Of a DNA stretch of 33,957 nucleotides, positions 15,377-23,647 are shown one piece after another (position 1 is the first letter of the stretch; each line of letters starts with the position of its first letter). This DNA is from Gammaproteobacteria bacterium. GTDB lineage: Bacteria > Pseudomonadota > Gammaproteobacteria > DSM-19610. The position numbers and the translations under genes were made by a program. The notes under the pieces are model-generated. The model worked only from the letters and a program-made list of their open reading frames with translations, searched no databases and was not told the DNA's origin. Location: NCBI GenBank assembly GCA_011374975.1, contig DRNU01000115.1, positions 1-33,957 on the forward strand, written 5' to 3'.

Positions 15377-15859
15377 TCACAGACCGGCCAGTTCGTCCCA
15401 CTCTTCGTCGGTGAGCAGTTTGTTCAGGTCGACCAGGATCAGAAGCTCTCCATCACGGCTGGCGACACCCTGGATATACTTGGCGCTGTCGTCGTTACCG
15501 ACATTGGGTGCCGTTTCCATCTCGGAAGCAGCCAGGTCCACCACCTCGGCGACACAGTCCACCAGGATGCCGACCACGTGTTTGGCACCCTCGATAATCA
15601 CGATGCGCGTGGAGTCTGTCACTTCGCTGGTACGCAGCCCGAGGCGGATGCGGGTGTCCACCACCGTCACCACATTGCCGCGCAGGTTGATAATGCCAAG
15701 CACGTAGTGCGGCGCACCGGGTACCGGCGCGATTTCCGACACGCGCAGCACTTCCTGCACCTGCATCACGTTGATACCGTAGGTCTCGTCCGCCAGACGG
15801 AAGGTAACCCACTGTACTACTGAGTCATTTTCATTTACCTTGGCTGCCACGTTCGCCAT
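15377..15859 (-). CDS. cheW: Chemotaxis coupling protein CheW
   Basis: The 160-residue protein is a single CheW domain: VVQWVTFRLADETYGINVMQVQEVLR, then VPGAPHYVLGIINLRGNVVTVVD and a C-terminal GELLILVDLNKLL. It links chemoreceptors to CheA in the array. GAGG lies 7 nt before the ATG. It follows parP after an 86-bp gap containing two hairpins, the largest break in this part of the operon. Confidence 0.96.
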   Translation of the reverse strand: MANVAAKVNENDSVVQWVTFRLADETYGINVMQVQEVLRVSEIAPVPGAPHYVLGIINLRGNVVTVVDTRIRLGLRTSEVTDSTRIVIIEGAKHVVGILVDCVAEVVDLAASEMETAPNVGNDDSAKYIQGVASRDGELLILVDLNKLLTDEEWDELAGL

Positions 15860-15897
15860 ATCCGAACCTCAATTTAGTTGGTCGTGATAACAGATCC

Positions 15898-15917
15898 GGC
15901 GTCAAAATTCAGACGCC
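15898..15917 (-). promoter_or_regulatory. Stem-loop in the parP-cheW spacer
   Basis: GGCGTC (15898-15903) and GACGCC (15912-15917) form a perfect 6-bp stem around an 8-nt AT-rich loop, about 40 nt upstream of cheW. It may stabilise the cheW message after processing or attenuation. Confidence 0.4.
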
Positions 15918-15933
15918 CATCCAGATACTCTAG

Positions 15934-15951
15934 AAAAAGCATGAATCATGC
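15934..15951 (-). terminator. Candidate attenuator/terminator at the parP stop
   Basis: Read on the minus strand, GCATGATTCATGC is followed directly by TTTTTCT. The stem is only 5 bp with a 3-nt loop and overlaps the parP stop codon. The U-run suggests partial termination before cheW. It is too short to be confident. Confidence 0.35.
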
Positions 15952-16593
15952 CATACCGGATTCCAGCTCACCGGCCAGGGCGTCGACATCCAGCAAGGCA
16001 CACATCTTCTCGATCACCGTGCCGGCCAGCCAGGGGCGCTTGCCATTGGCACTGCGCCATTTGACGTCGTCGCGTTCCAGTTCGATGACCTCGCCGATGC
16101 TGTTGCAGGCCAGCGCCCAGCGCCCCTCGTCGATCATCACCAGCTGCGCGCTGCGTTCCGCTTCAGCATCGCCCAATTGTGCGGCATGGTCCTGCGGCAG
16201 AATGAAACGCGCGGTATCCACCACCCTGGACTGCATGCCCTGGTAGGTCAGCAGACCGAGGAATAGCGGCGAATGCCCGGGCATGGGCGTCAGGCCGCCC
16301 TCGTTGGGCACCACGCCCTTCAACTTGACCAGCGGTACCGCCAGCGTGAGTCCGGCAACTTCAAACAGCAGGGCCTGGAAGCGGGTCGCGGCCCACTCGG
16401 GCACGCCGTCCGCCGCCGGCGTTGCAGGTGGTGCCGGGACACTGACAGCCACATCCGCAGGCGGGGCTTCGTTAACCGCCGGGGCTTCGGCCTGCTGCAC
16501 CGGCGCGGCAACGTCGCACAACATGACATCGAGATAAGCGCTCAGTGCCAGTTGCTGGTCAAGCAGTTGTGGGTGACGGGCAGCGGTCTTCAT
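15946..16593 (-). CDS. parP: ParP-like CheW-domain protein (polar chemotaxis array)
   Basis: The 215-residue protein has a Pro/Ala-rich N-terminal part (about 30-75) and a C-terminal CheW-like domain. Visible are ATRFQALLFEVAGLTLAVPL, GHSPLFLGLLTYQGMQSRVVD and GKRPWLAGTVIEKMCALLDV. It sits between a ParA-like gene and cheW, the arrangement of parC-parP-cheW in Vibrio cholerae and of PA1462-PA1464 in Pseudomonas. In Vibrio, ParP binds CheA through its CheW-like interface and links the array to ParC at the cell pole. It overlaps parC by 4 bp (ATGA). It could be annotated simply as a CheW-domain protein; the ParP assignment rests on context. Confidence 0.85.
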   Translation of the reverse strand: MKTAARHPQLLDQQLALSAYLDVMLCDVAAPVQQAEAPAVNEAPPADVAVSVPAPPATPAADGVPEWAATRFQALLFEVAGLTLAVPLVKLKGVVPNEGGLTPMPGHSPLFLGLLTYQGMQSRVVDTARFILPQDHAAQLGDAEAERSAQLVMIDEGRWALACNSIGEVIELERDDVKWRSANGKRPWLAGTVIEKMCALLDVDALAGELESGMA

Positions 16594-17390
16594 AATGCGG
16601 CCGCCTCGGCCATTGGCAGAGTCTGCTGCTGCAGCCAGTGCAGCAGTGAAGCGTAGGATTCATTGCCGCGTGCCGCACGGTTGTGCACATTGATCGGTAC
16701 ACCGCTGCGGCTGGCCTCGCGGAACTGGGTATCGACCGGGATCACACGCGGCCAGAGACAGGCGCCATGCTGGTCGCGCATGACACGCAACGCATCCAGC
16801 GAGGCGCGGGTGCGGCGGTCAAAAAACGTCGGGATAATCGTGTAGGGCAAGGTATCGCCGCGCGACCGGCCGATCATGCCCAGCGTGTGCAGCATGCGTT
16901 CCAGGCCCTTGAGCGCGAGGAATTCAGTCTGCACCGGGATCAGCAACCGTTCGCAGGCAGCCAGGGCATTGACCATCAGCACACCCAGCATGGGCGGGCA
17001 GTCCATCAGGACATAATCGAAACGGTTGTCCAGCCGTGCCAGTGCCTGGCTGATGACCAGCCCCATGCCGCCGCGTGCGCCGAGTTGCCGGTCCAGGGTC
17101 GCCATGGCGGTGGAGGCCGGCAACAGGGACAGGCCGGCAACGCCGGTGTCGACCAGCAGGCTGTCAAGACATTCAATACGGGTATCGTTGGCACGCGCCT
17201 CGAACAATGAATAAACGCTGTGCTGCATGCTGTCGGGGTCGAGGCGGAAATAGGAACTCATCGATCCCTGCGGGTCCAGGTCGATCAGCAGCACGCGCTC
17301 ACCCTGTGCCGCCAGCAACCCGCCCAGGCTGACGGCGGTGGTGGTCTTGCCGACCCCGCCTTTCTGGTTGGAAACCGTCCAGACCTTCAT
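16590..17390 (-). CDS. parC: ParC-like ParA-family ATPase (polar array positioning)
   Basis: This 266-residue MinD/ParA-type ATPase has a deviant Walker A motif, QKGGVGKTT (9-17), with the signature lysine at position 10, then VLLIDLDPQGSMSSYF and VLMDCPPMLGVL (Walker B region). No ParB gene accompanies it, so it is not a chromosome partition pair. The following parP and cheW genes point to ParC, which places chemotaxis arrays at the cell pole in Vibrio. It is often annotated soj-like. It is joined to motD by overlapping stop and start (17387-17390). Confidence 0.9.
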   Translation of the reverse strand: MKVWTVSNQKGGVGKTTTAVSLGGLLAAQGERVLLIDLDPQGSMSSYFRLDPDSMQHSVYSLFEARANDTRIECLDSLLVDTGVAGLSLLPASTAMATLDRQLGARGGMGLVISQALARLDNRFDYVLMDCPPMLGVLMVNALAACERLLIPVQTEFLALKGLERMLHTLGMIGRSRGDTLPYTIIPTFFDRRTRASLDALRVMRDQHGACLWPRVIPVDTQFREASRSGVPINVHNRAARGNESYASLLHWLQQQTLPMAEAAAL

Positions 17391-18349
17391 GGCGCAGCAC
17401 CGCCGGCAGAGACTGTCGCCGTACGCGCCACCGGTGCTGCCTGCACAGGAGGCCGGTCCACGGGTTCATGCTTGCCTTCGCGCAGGCTCTGCAAGTGGTC
17501 CAGGCGCTGGCTGACGCGTGCATCGGAACCGGACATGATCACCAGCACCACACGGCGGTTCCTGGCGCGGCCTTCCGCGGTCGCATTACTCGTCAGCGGG
17601 CGGAATTCACCGTAGCCGATAGCCGCCATGCGCTGCGGGTCGACACCCAGCCGGGTGAACAGGTGCACCACGCTGGCGGCACGCGAGGCCGACAGCTCCC
17701 AGTTGGAGCGGAATTCAAAGTTACTGATCGGTATGTTGTCGGTGAAGCCTTCGACATGAATGATGTTGTCCAGCGGACTGAGTTTCTCCGCCAGTTTGCG
17801 CAATACCGGTTCGGACTGTACTGACAGTTCGGCACTGCCCGACGGGAACAGGATGCTGGATTTGATTTCCACTTCGATCCAGCGCTTGTCACGGCGCACG
17901 TCGATCATGCCGGCGTCGACCAGGTCGGACATCGCCGTCTCGATGGCGTCGGCAAGATCCTGCGCCTCCTGGTCGAGGGCCTGGTTATCCTGCTCATCCA
18001 GCTGCGACTGCGGTTCGGGTTGTTCGGCCTTGTCTTCTTCCCTGGTCCTGTCCTCGACCGGGAACGGCAGTTTGAAGATTTCGATAATCTGCCTGTTGCG
18101 GTCCATCGGCGAATCGGACTGCGCCGGTGAACGCACCAGTTCGCCTACCTGGATCGGCTCCAGGCTGCGCGCCGGGTCACGGAATGCGGCAACCATTGAA
18201 TCGGACAGTACGCGGTACTTGCCCTCGTTGACGGATGAAATGGAATACATCACCACGAAAAACGCAAACAGCAGGGTAATAAAATCCGCATAGGACACCA
18301 GCCAGCGCTCGTGGTTTTCGTGTTCTTCAATGCGCTTCTTTCTCGCCAT
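17387..18349 (-). CDS. motD: Flagellar stator protein MotD (MotB family)
   Basis: The product has about 320 residues from ATG 18349 (MARKKRIEEHENHERW), where homology to MotD/MotB begins. ATGs at 18391/18394 are possible but add an unfamiliar leader. One membrane helix follows at about 17-39; within it SYADF carries D22, the proton-binding aspartate of stators. The acidic, Gln-rich linker leads to a C-terminal OmpA-like peptidoglycan-binding domain (HVEGFTDNIPI, NWELSASRAASV, GYGEFRPL, RNRRVVLVI). It follows motC and forms a stator with it. Confidence 0.94.
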   Translation of the reverse strand: MARKKRIEEHENHERWLVSYADFITLLFAFFVVMYSISSVNEGKYRVLSDSMVAAFRDPARSLEPIQVGELVRSPAQSDSPMDRNRQIIEIFKLPFPVEDRTREEDKAEQPEPQSQLDEQDNQALDQEAQDLADAIETAMSDLVDAGMIDVRRDKRWIEVEIKSSILFPSGSAELSVQSEPVLRKLAEKLSPLDNIIHVEGFTDNIPISNFEFRSNWELSASRAASVVHLFTRLGVDPQRMAAIGYGEFRPLTSNATAEGRARNRRVVLVIMSGSDARVSQRLDHLQSLREGKHEPVDRPPVQAAPVARTATVSAGGAAP

Positions 18350-18404
18350 GCGTGTCTGCTCGTGGTAGCGGTAACCGGATTGCGGCCTCATCATCCTGAT
18401 GGCA

Positions 18405-19145
18405 CTACTGATAGTACCCCTGTAGTTTGGTTTCGATATTGCGCGGGTTCTCACCTTCGGCAATCGATATCACGCCCTCGACAATCATTTCGCGGAACTG
18501 GGTCTGGCTGTGCACCTGGCTCTTGAGCTTGTTGGCCATGGGCAGGAACAGCAGGTTGGCAAAGCCCACGCCGTAGATAGTGGCCACGAAAGCCGTGGCG
18601 ATGCCGCCGCCCAGCTTGGACGGATCGGCAAGATTGTTCATGACATGGATCAGGCCCATTACCGCCCCGATAATGCCAATGGTCGGGCTGTAACCGCCCA
18701 TGCCGTCGTAGACCTTGGCGGCCTGGATGTCCTGGTGTTCCTTGTTATCGATTTCCACTTCGAGAATGGAACGGATCACTTCCGGCTCGCTGCCGTCCAC
18801 CAGCAGTTGCAGGCCCTTGCGCGCGAAGGCGTCGGGTTCTTCCTCGGCAATGGCTTCCAGGCCGAGCAGGCCTTCGCGGCGTGCGATGTTGCTCCAGTTG
18901 ACGATTTTCTCCGCCGCCTCTTCCGGTTGCAGCTTGACCGGCACGAACACCCAGACGGCGATTTTCATGGCGCGCACGAAAGTACGTATCGGCGTCTGTA
19001 CCATGACGGCACCGAGCGTGCCGCCGCCGACAATCACGAAAGCCGTGAGTTGCACCAGCGAGGAGATATGCCCGCCTTCCAGCACATTGCCGCCAAGGAT
19101 GGCGACCAGTGCCAGCAGGATACCGACCAGGCTGAGCATATCCAT
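18405..19145 (-). CDS. motC: Flagellar stator protein MotC (MotA family)
   Basis: This 246-residue MotA-type protein has four predicted membrane helices. The last pair includes GYSPTIGIIGAVMGLIHVM, with P154 corresponding to the conserved proline of MotA. The charged cytoplasmic loop (NIARREGLLGLEAIAEE, about 86-103) would contact FliG. With MotD it forms the proton channel driving rotation; in Pseudomonas MotCD works beside MotAB. The start lies 2 bp after the cheB stop, inside a strong hairpin. An in-frame ATG two codons later is an alternative start. Confidence 0.94.
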   Translation of the reverse strand: MDMLSLVGILLALVAILGGNVLEGGHISSLVQLTAFVIVGGGTLGAVMVQTPIRTFVRAMKIAVWVFVPVKLQPEEAAEKIVNWSNIARREGLLGLEAIAEEEPDAFARKGLQLLVDGSEPEVIRSILEVEIDNKEHQDIQAAKVYDGMGGYSPTIGIIGAVMGLIHVMNNLADPSKLGGGIATAFVATIYGVGFANLLFLPMANKLKSQVHSQTQFREMIVEGVISIAEGENPRNIETKLQGYYQ

Positions 19146-19152
19146 GCTCAGC
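19131..19152 (-). promoter_or_regulatory. Hairpin burying the cheB stop and motC start codons
   Basis: GCTGAGCAT and ATGCTCAGC are perfect 9-bp arms with a 4-nt loop. In the mRNA the 5' arm contains the UGA of cheB and most of the first motC AUG, and the 3' arm contains the second in-frame AUG. Ribosomes finishing cheB would melt the structure, so motC translation is probably coupled to cheB. Confidence 0.6.
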
Positions 19153-20215
19153 CGCCCCCGGCCCGCGCCAGCGCAGGTCCTATATCCCGCAGCGACAGGA
19201 CCTGGTCACTCAGGCCCGCCTCGGCGACCGCCATCGGCATACCGTAGATAACGCTGCTGTCCTCGTCCTGGCTCCACACCGTGGCGCCGCGCTGCTTCAG
19301 AGAGCGGGCACCCTCACGGCCATCCGCGCCCATGCCGGTCAGCACCAGTGCCAGCACTTTGCCGCCGTAGACCGAGGCGATCGAATCAAAACAGATATCC
19401 GCGCAGGGTTTGTAATGCAGTGCAGGATCGCCGTCACTGATAACGACCTGCACTTCACCACCGGACTGCCGGAAGGTCATCTGCCGGCCGCCGGGGGCGA
19501 TCAGCACCTCGCCCGCTTTTACGACATCACCGTCCTGCGCTTCCTTTACCGTGACGGCACACTGCTGGTCGAGACGTTTGGCGAAAGCCGGGGTAAAACT
19601 GGCCGGCATGTGCTGCACCACCAGTACCGGGTGGCGGTAACCGGCCGGCAGTTTGGTCAATACCTGCGCCAGCGCTACCGGCCCGCCGGTGGAACTGGCA
19701 ATCGCCACGGCCTGGACCTGCCCGCGGCGCGGAACCGGAGTCGGTGCTGCGGCAGCCATACCCGGGGCCACGCGCGCAGACGGTGCAGCCGCCCGGGGCG
19801 CTGCCTTGCGCACCGGCCGCTGCCGAACCACGCCCATGATGCGTCGCCTGAGCAACAGCTTGGCCTGTTCCTTGTCGCTGGCAATGTCCTCGAAACACTT
19901 GGGCAAAAAATCGACCGCACCGGCGTCCAGCGCATCCAGCGTGGCCTGCGCACCGTCGTGGGTCAGTGAGGAGAACATCAACACCGGCACCGGCGTCGAA
20001 GACATGATGTGGCGCACCGCGGTGATGCCATCCATCACCGGCATTTCAATATCCATGGTCACGACATCGGGTTTCAGCGCGGCAACCTGCGCGATGGCCT
20101 GCTTGCCGTCAGCCGCAGTACCGACCACCTTGATGCGGGCGTCGGCTTCGAGAATCTCGATGATGCGGCGGCGGAAAAAACCGGAGTCGTCGACGACCAG
20201 AACACGTGTCACCAT
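19148..20215 (-). CDS. cheB: Chemotaxis protein-glutamate methylesterase/deamidase CheB
   Basis: The product has about 355 residues from ATG 20215 (MVTRVLVVDDSGFF). The N-terminal receiver domain has the phosphoacceptor D55 in VVTMDIEMP. An Ala/Pro/Arg-rich linker (about 135-165) leads to the methylesterase domain with the triad S175 (IASSTGGPVAL), H202 (VVQHMPASF) and D298 (GMGADGREG). It removes methyl groups from receptors and is activated by CheA. An upstream in-frame ATG at 20242 is less likely. No cheR lies in the window. The gene is 115 bp from cheA, one of the wider gaps in the operon. Confidence 0.96.
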   Translation of the reverse strand: MVTRVLVVDDSGFFRRRIIEILEADARIKVVGTAADGKQAIAQVAALKPDVVTMDIEMPVMDGITAVRHIMSSTPVPVLMFSSLTHDGAQATLDALDAGAVDFLPKCFEDIASDKEQAKLLLRRRIMGVVRQRPVRKAAPRAAAPSARVAPGMAAAAPTPVPRRGQVQAVAIASSTGGPVALAQVLTKLPAGYRHPVLVVQHMPASFTPAFAKRLDQQCAVTVKEAQDGDVVKAGEVLIAPGGRQMTFRQSGGEVQVVISDGDPALHYKPCADICFDSIASVYGGKVLALVLTGMGADGREGARSLKQRGATVWSQDEDSSVIYGMPMAVAEAGLSDQVLSLRDIGPALARAGGG

Positions 20216-20236
20216 GGACTCTTTCCCCTGCAGCCC

Positions 20237-20273
20237 GGGCATGCAGCTGCCCGTGACCGGCTGCTAGCGCCGG
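20237..20273 (-). other. Two stem-loops in the cheA-cheB spacer
   Basis: GGGCA/TGCCC (20237-20252, loop TGCAGC) and CCGGC/GCCGG (20257-20273, 7-nt loop) lie side by side just upstream of cheB. Neither is followed by a U-run. They may set differential stability of the cheA and cheB segments. Confidence 0.35.
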
Positions 20274-20330
20274 CCATTCCCTGTAATGACACGATTCCTG
20301 CTATCCATTGGCAGATCACTGTTCATCCTT

Positions 20331-22400
20331 TTACATGTGCCGGACGTTGGCTTTCATCAGAGTGGGTACATCCAGGATCAGGGCAATACGCCCGTCACCG
20401 GTAATCGTCGCCCCGGCGAAACCTGCAAGTCCCTGCAGGAAAGCACCCAGCGGTTTGATCACGACTTCTTCCTGGCCCACCAGCTGTTCCACGACAAAGC
20501 CGGCTTTCTGGTTGCCAATGTGTACCACGACCACGTGGCGCACCACGTCTTCGGCCGGTTGCCCGCCGTCGTTCAACAGCCACTCACGCAAGTAGAACAG
20601 TGGCAGGGCGCGTTCGCGCACCATGACCACCAGCTGGCCGTCGACAATGTTGGTATGGCTCTCGTCCAGGTCGAAAATCTCACTGACACTGCCGAGCGGC
20701 AGTGCAAACGGCTGGTCACCCAGCTTGACCATGAGGGTCGGCATGATCGCCAGGGTCAGCGGCACACGGATGCTCAGGCGGCTGCCGCGGCCCAGTTCGG
20801 AATCGATCTCGACACTGCCGTTGAGCTGGCCGATGCGGTTCTTCACCACATCCATGCCGACACCACGGCCGGAGACATCGGAGATTTCTTTCTTGGTGGA
20901 GAAACCGGCCGCGAAAATCAGGTTGTAACAGTCCTTGTCGTCGAGGCGCGCGGCCGCATCGGCATCCATCAGCCCTTTCTCCACCGCGATGCGGCGCAGT
21001 ATATCGGGGTCCATGCCCTTGCCGTCATCCTCAATGGATAACAGGATGTGGTCGCCTTCCTGTTCGGCAGCCAGCACCACGGTACCGGCGCGCGGCTTGC
21101 CGGCCGCTTCGCGTTCGTCGGGGCTCTCGATACCGTGATCCACGGCATTGCGCACCAGGTGCACCAGCGGGTCGGCCAGTGCCTCGACCAGGTTCTTGTC
21201 GAGGTCGGTTTCCTCGCCCTGCAGCTCCAGGTTGATTTCCTTGTCCAGGCTGCGCGCCAGGTCGCGGACCACGCGCGGGAAGCGGCCGAACACTTTCTTG
21301 ATGGGCTGCATGCGGGTCTTCATGACCGAGTTCTGCAGGTTCGCGGTCACCACGTCGAGGTTGGCAATCGCCTTGGACATGGCTTCGTTGGCCAGGGTTT
21401 CCTTGAGGTTGGCAAGGCGGTTGCGTACCAGCACCAGCTCGCCGACCATGTTCATGATTTCATCCAGCCGCCCGGTATCGACACGCACGGTGGCTTCCGC
21501 CTTGTTGGCGACAGGCGCCGGTGCTTTGGGTTTTGCGGCGGGTTTCGCGGCAGGTTTTGCAGCCGGTTTCGATTCGGCTTCGCTCGCCGCGGCCGGTTGC
21601 GCCGGGCTGGCGGGCATCGGCGCCTTGCCTGAACCGTGCAACTGGTCCAGCAGGGCATCGAATTCGGCTTCAGTGATTTCGTCACTGCCGGCGGCTGCCT
21701 CCGGCGCAGCGGCATCGGTCGCGGCCGGCACATCAGCCACAGCGGCACCCGCCACGGTCTCCGGCGTGGGCGCCTTGCCCTCACCGTGCAACTGGTCGAG
21801 CAGCGCATCAAATTCATCTTCAGTAATATCATCACCGCCGGATACGGTCGGGGTGCTGTCAGGCGCATCCGCCTGTTGCTGTGCGGCCTTTTGCTGTTCA
21901 GCCATATCCAGCATGGCCTCGAACTCGGCGTCCACCTCGTCAGCCGAAGGTTCATCCTGCGCAGCGGTGACAGCGGGCTGTTCTTCTGCCGCGGCTGCCG
22001 GTTCGGCAGCGGCCGGTACCGCAAGCGCTTCCAGCGTGGTCAGCAATGCCGGGTCCGCAGGCGTGGGCATTTCGCCACCCTGCACTTCGGCAAACATACT
22101 GTTCACGATATCCAGTACCTGCAACACCGTGTCCATCAGGTCGGTATCGACACCGCGCTCACCGTTGCGCAGCACGTTGAAGACATCTTCCGCCCGGTGG
22201 CAGACATCGACCAGGCCGTCCAGCCCCAGGAAGCTGCCGCCGCCCTTGATGGTGTGGAAACCGCGGAAAACCGAATTCAGCAAATCCTTGTCATCCGGGC
22301 GCTGTTCCAGTTCGACCAGTTCCTCGTTCAGCGTCTCCAGTATTTCCCCGGCTTCCACCAGGAAGTCCTGGAGGATCTCGTCATCAGCGTCAAGACTCAT
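20331..22400 (-). CDS. cheA: Chemotaxis histidine kinase CheA
   Basis: The 689-residue kinase starts with the P1 phosphotransfer domain; the phosphorylated histidine is H49 in GFHTIKGGGSFLG. Residues about 125-300 are an Ala/Pro/Glu-rich linker with no recognisable P2 domain. It contains two near-identical motifs (ITExEFDALLDQLHG at 192-206 and 242-256) and a degenerate third near 154-165. The P3 dimerisation helices (about 305-370) and the P4 kinase domain follow: N box HLVRNAVDHG, G1 EDDGKGMD, F box FAAGFST, G2 GRGVGMDVVK. The P5 CheW-like domain occupies about 550-689. GAGGGAA precedes the ATG. The linker motifs may bind ParP or CheY. Confidence 0.97.
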   Translation of the reverse strand: MSLDADDEILQDFLVEAGEILETLNEELVELEQRPDDKDLLNSVFRGFHTIKGGGSFLGLDGLVDVCHRAEDVFNVLRNGERGVDTDLMDTVLQVLDIVNSMFAEVQGGEMPTPADPALLTTLEALAVPAAAEPAAAAEEQPAVTAAQDEPSADEVDAEFEAMLDMAEQQKAAQQQADAPDSTPTVSGGDDITEDEFDALLDQLHGEGKAPTPETVAGAAVADVPAATDAAAPEAAAGSDEITEAEFDALLDQLHGSGKAPMPASPAQPAAASEAESKPAAKPAAKPAAKPKAPAPVANKAEATVRVDTGRLDEIMNMVGELVLVRNRLANLKETLANEAMSKAIANLDVVTANLQNSVMKTRMQPIKKVFGRFPRVVRDLARSLDKEINLELQGEETDLDKNLVEALADPLVHLVRNAVDHGIESPDEREAAGKPRAGTVVLAAEQEGDHILLSIEDDGKGMDPDILRRIAVEKGLMDADAAARLDDKDCYNLIFAAGFSTKKEISDVSGRGVGMDVVKNRIGQLNGSVEIDSELGRGSRLSIRVPLTLAIMPTLMVKLGDQPFALPLGSVSEIFDLDESHTNIVDGQLVVMVRERALPLFYLREWLLNDGGQPAEDVVRHVVVVHIGNQKAGFVVEQLVGQEEVVIKPLGAFLQGLAGFAGATITGDGRIALILDVPTLMKANVRHM

Positions 22401-22412
22401 GCTTGTGTTCCC

Positions 22413-23183
22413 TCAAAATCCCAGACTGGACAACAGGTCGTCCACTTCATCCTGTCCGGACACCGATCCACCGGTATCACCCACGCCCGGTACCTGCGGG
22501 CCGACGCCCTGCATGATGTCCTCTTTTTTCTTTGCATCCTGTGCCGGCCCGGCATCGGCCTCGACAGCGGGTTCCGAACCGCCGGATACCCGGATCAGAT
22601 CGACCAGGTTGTCTTCCACTTCCTGCACCAGGCTGATCACGCGGCGCAGTATCTGCCCGGTCAGATCCTGGAAATCCTGCGCCATCATGACCTCGGACAG
22701 GTTGCCGTGTATCTGCCTGGCGTTGTCACGGGTGATGCCCAGGAAATCGTCGATCTCGCGGCTCATGCTGCGGAATTCGTCGACGTTCATGTCCTTGCTG
22801 CGGAACCGGCCCCATTTTTCGTGCAGGGAATCCGCCGTGCTCTGTAACTGTTCGGCGATGGGCAATGTATCCTCGACCGCGTTCAGGGTGCGGTTGGCGG
22901 AAGCCTCGGTCATTTCTATGACATGGCTGAGGCGCGCCTTGGCATCGGGAATATCCGATTCGGCCAGCGACTGCACGCGTTCATCGAGGGTAAAGCCGTT
23001 CAGCGCATCGTGCAGCTGGCGCGTCATCTTGCCCAGCTCCTGGAACAGGCTCTGCTCGCGGATACGCCCCAGGTCCTCGATCAGTTGTTCGGCAGCACCG
23101 CTGTGGCCGGCCTCAAGCTCCGCCACCAGGGCACGGGCGTGATCCAGCATCTCGTCGTTATCAACTTTTGTTGCGGCTTCCAT
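22413..23183 (-). CDS. cheZ: CheY-phosphate phosphatase CheZ
   Basis: The 256-residue, mostly helical protein dephosphorylates CheY-P. The active-site segment MMAQDFQDLTGQ carries D173 and the catalytic glutamine Q177, equivalent to D143/Q147 of E. coli. A flexible linker (about 200-243) leads to the C-terminal CheY-binding helix QDEVDDLLSSLGF. It starts 3 bp after the cheY stop. Confidence 0.96.
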   Translation of the reverse strand: MEAATKVDNDEMLDHARALVAELEAGHSGAAEQLIEDLGRIREQSLFQELGKMTRQLHDALNGFTLDERVQSLAESDIPDAKARLSHVIEMTEASANRTLNAVEDTLPIAEQLQSTADSLHEKWGRFRSKDMNVDEFRSMSREIDDFLGITRDNARQIHGNLSEVMMAQDFQDLTGQILRRVISLVQEVEDNLVDLIRVSGGSEPAVEADAGPAQDAKKKEDIMQGVGPQVPGVGDTGGSVSGQDEVDDLLSSLGF

Positions 23184-23186
23184 GAA

Positions 23187-23570
23187 CTACCCCGTTGTCG
23201 CTTCGATGCGCTCAAAGATTTTATCGATCTTCTCTTTCAGAGTGACAGCCGTGAACGGCTTGACAATGTAACCGCTGACACCGGCCTGTGCGGCCTCGAT
23301 AATCTGTTCGCGTTTGGACTCGGCGGTCACCATCAGCACCGGCAGAGAGGCAAGCTTCTCGTCTGCGCGTACCGCCTTGAGCAGGTCGATCCCTGTCATG
23401 CCCGGCATGTTCCAGTCGGTGACCAGGAAATCAAAGTTGCCACCCTGCAGCATCGGCAGGGCGGTGTTACCGTCATCCGCTTCCTGGGTATTATTGAACC
23501 CGAGATCACGCAGCAGATTTTTGATAATGCGTCTCATGGTGGAAAAGTCATCCACGATGAGGATTTTCAT
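23187..23570 (-). CDS. cheY: Chemotaxis response regulator CheY
   Basis: This is a 127-residue single receiver domain beginning [15 protein letters not shown]. Acidic-pocket D7/D8, phosphoacceptor D52 in [12 protein letters not shown]82 and K104 (VKPF) are all present. CheY-P binds FliM to change motor rotation. The best SD (GGGAGG) lies 17 nt from ATG 23570 but 5 nt from an in-frame TTG at 23582, so the real start may be that TTG, adding four residues. A 77-bp gap separates it from fliA. Confidence 0.96.
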   Translation of the reverse strand: MKILIVDDFSTMRRIIKNLLRDLGFNNTQEADDGNTALPMLQGGNFDFLVTDWNMPGMTGIDLLKAVRADEKLASLPVLMVTAESKREQIIEAAQAGVSGYIVKPFTAVTLKEKIDKIFERIEATTG

Positions 23571-23647
23571 ATCAGTATCCAAGGGTGCCTCCCGCAATGC
23601 CCTGCCAGTCCGTATTTCTGTTCATCTCTGTATTCCCGGACCCGGCG

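Noticed and set aside
16590-17390. Interpreting the ParA-like gene as a chromosome or plasmid partition (soj) gene
   Set aside because: There is no parB or parS-like site; the adjoining ParP-like and CheW genes fit the chemotaxis-array ParC instead.
21148-23142. A 664-codon open frame on the plus strand antisense to cheA and cheZ
   Set aside because: It has a Ser/Ala/Arg-rich composition with no domain, and lies exactly opposite two well-supported genes. High third-position GC removes stops in this frame.
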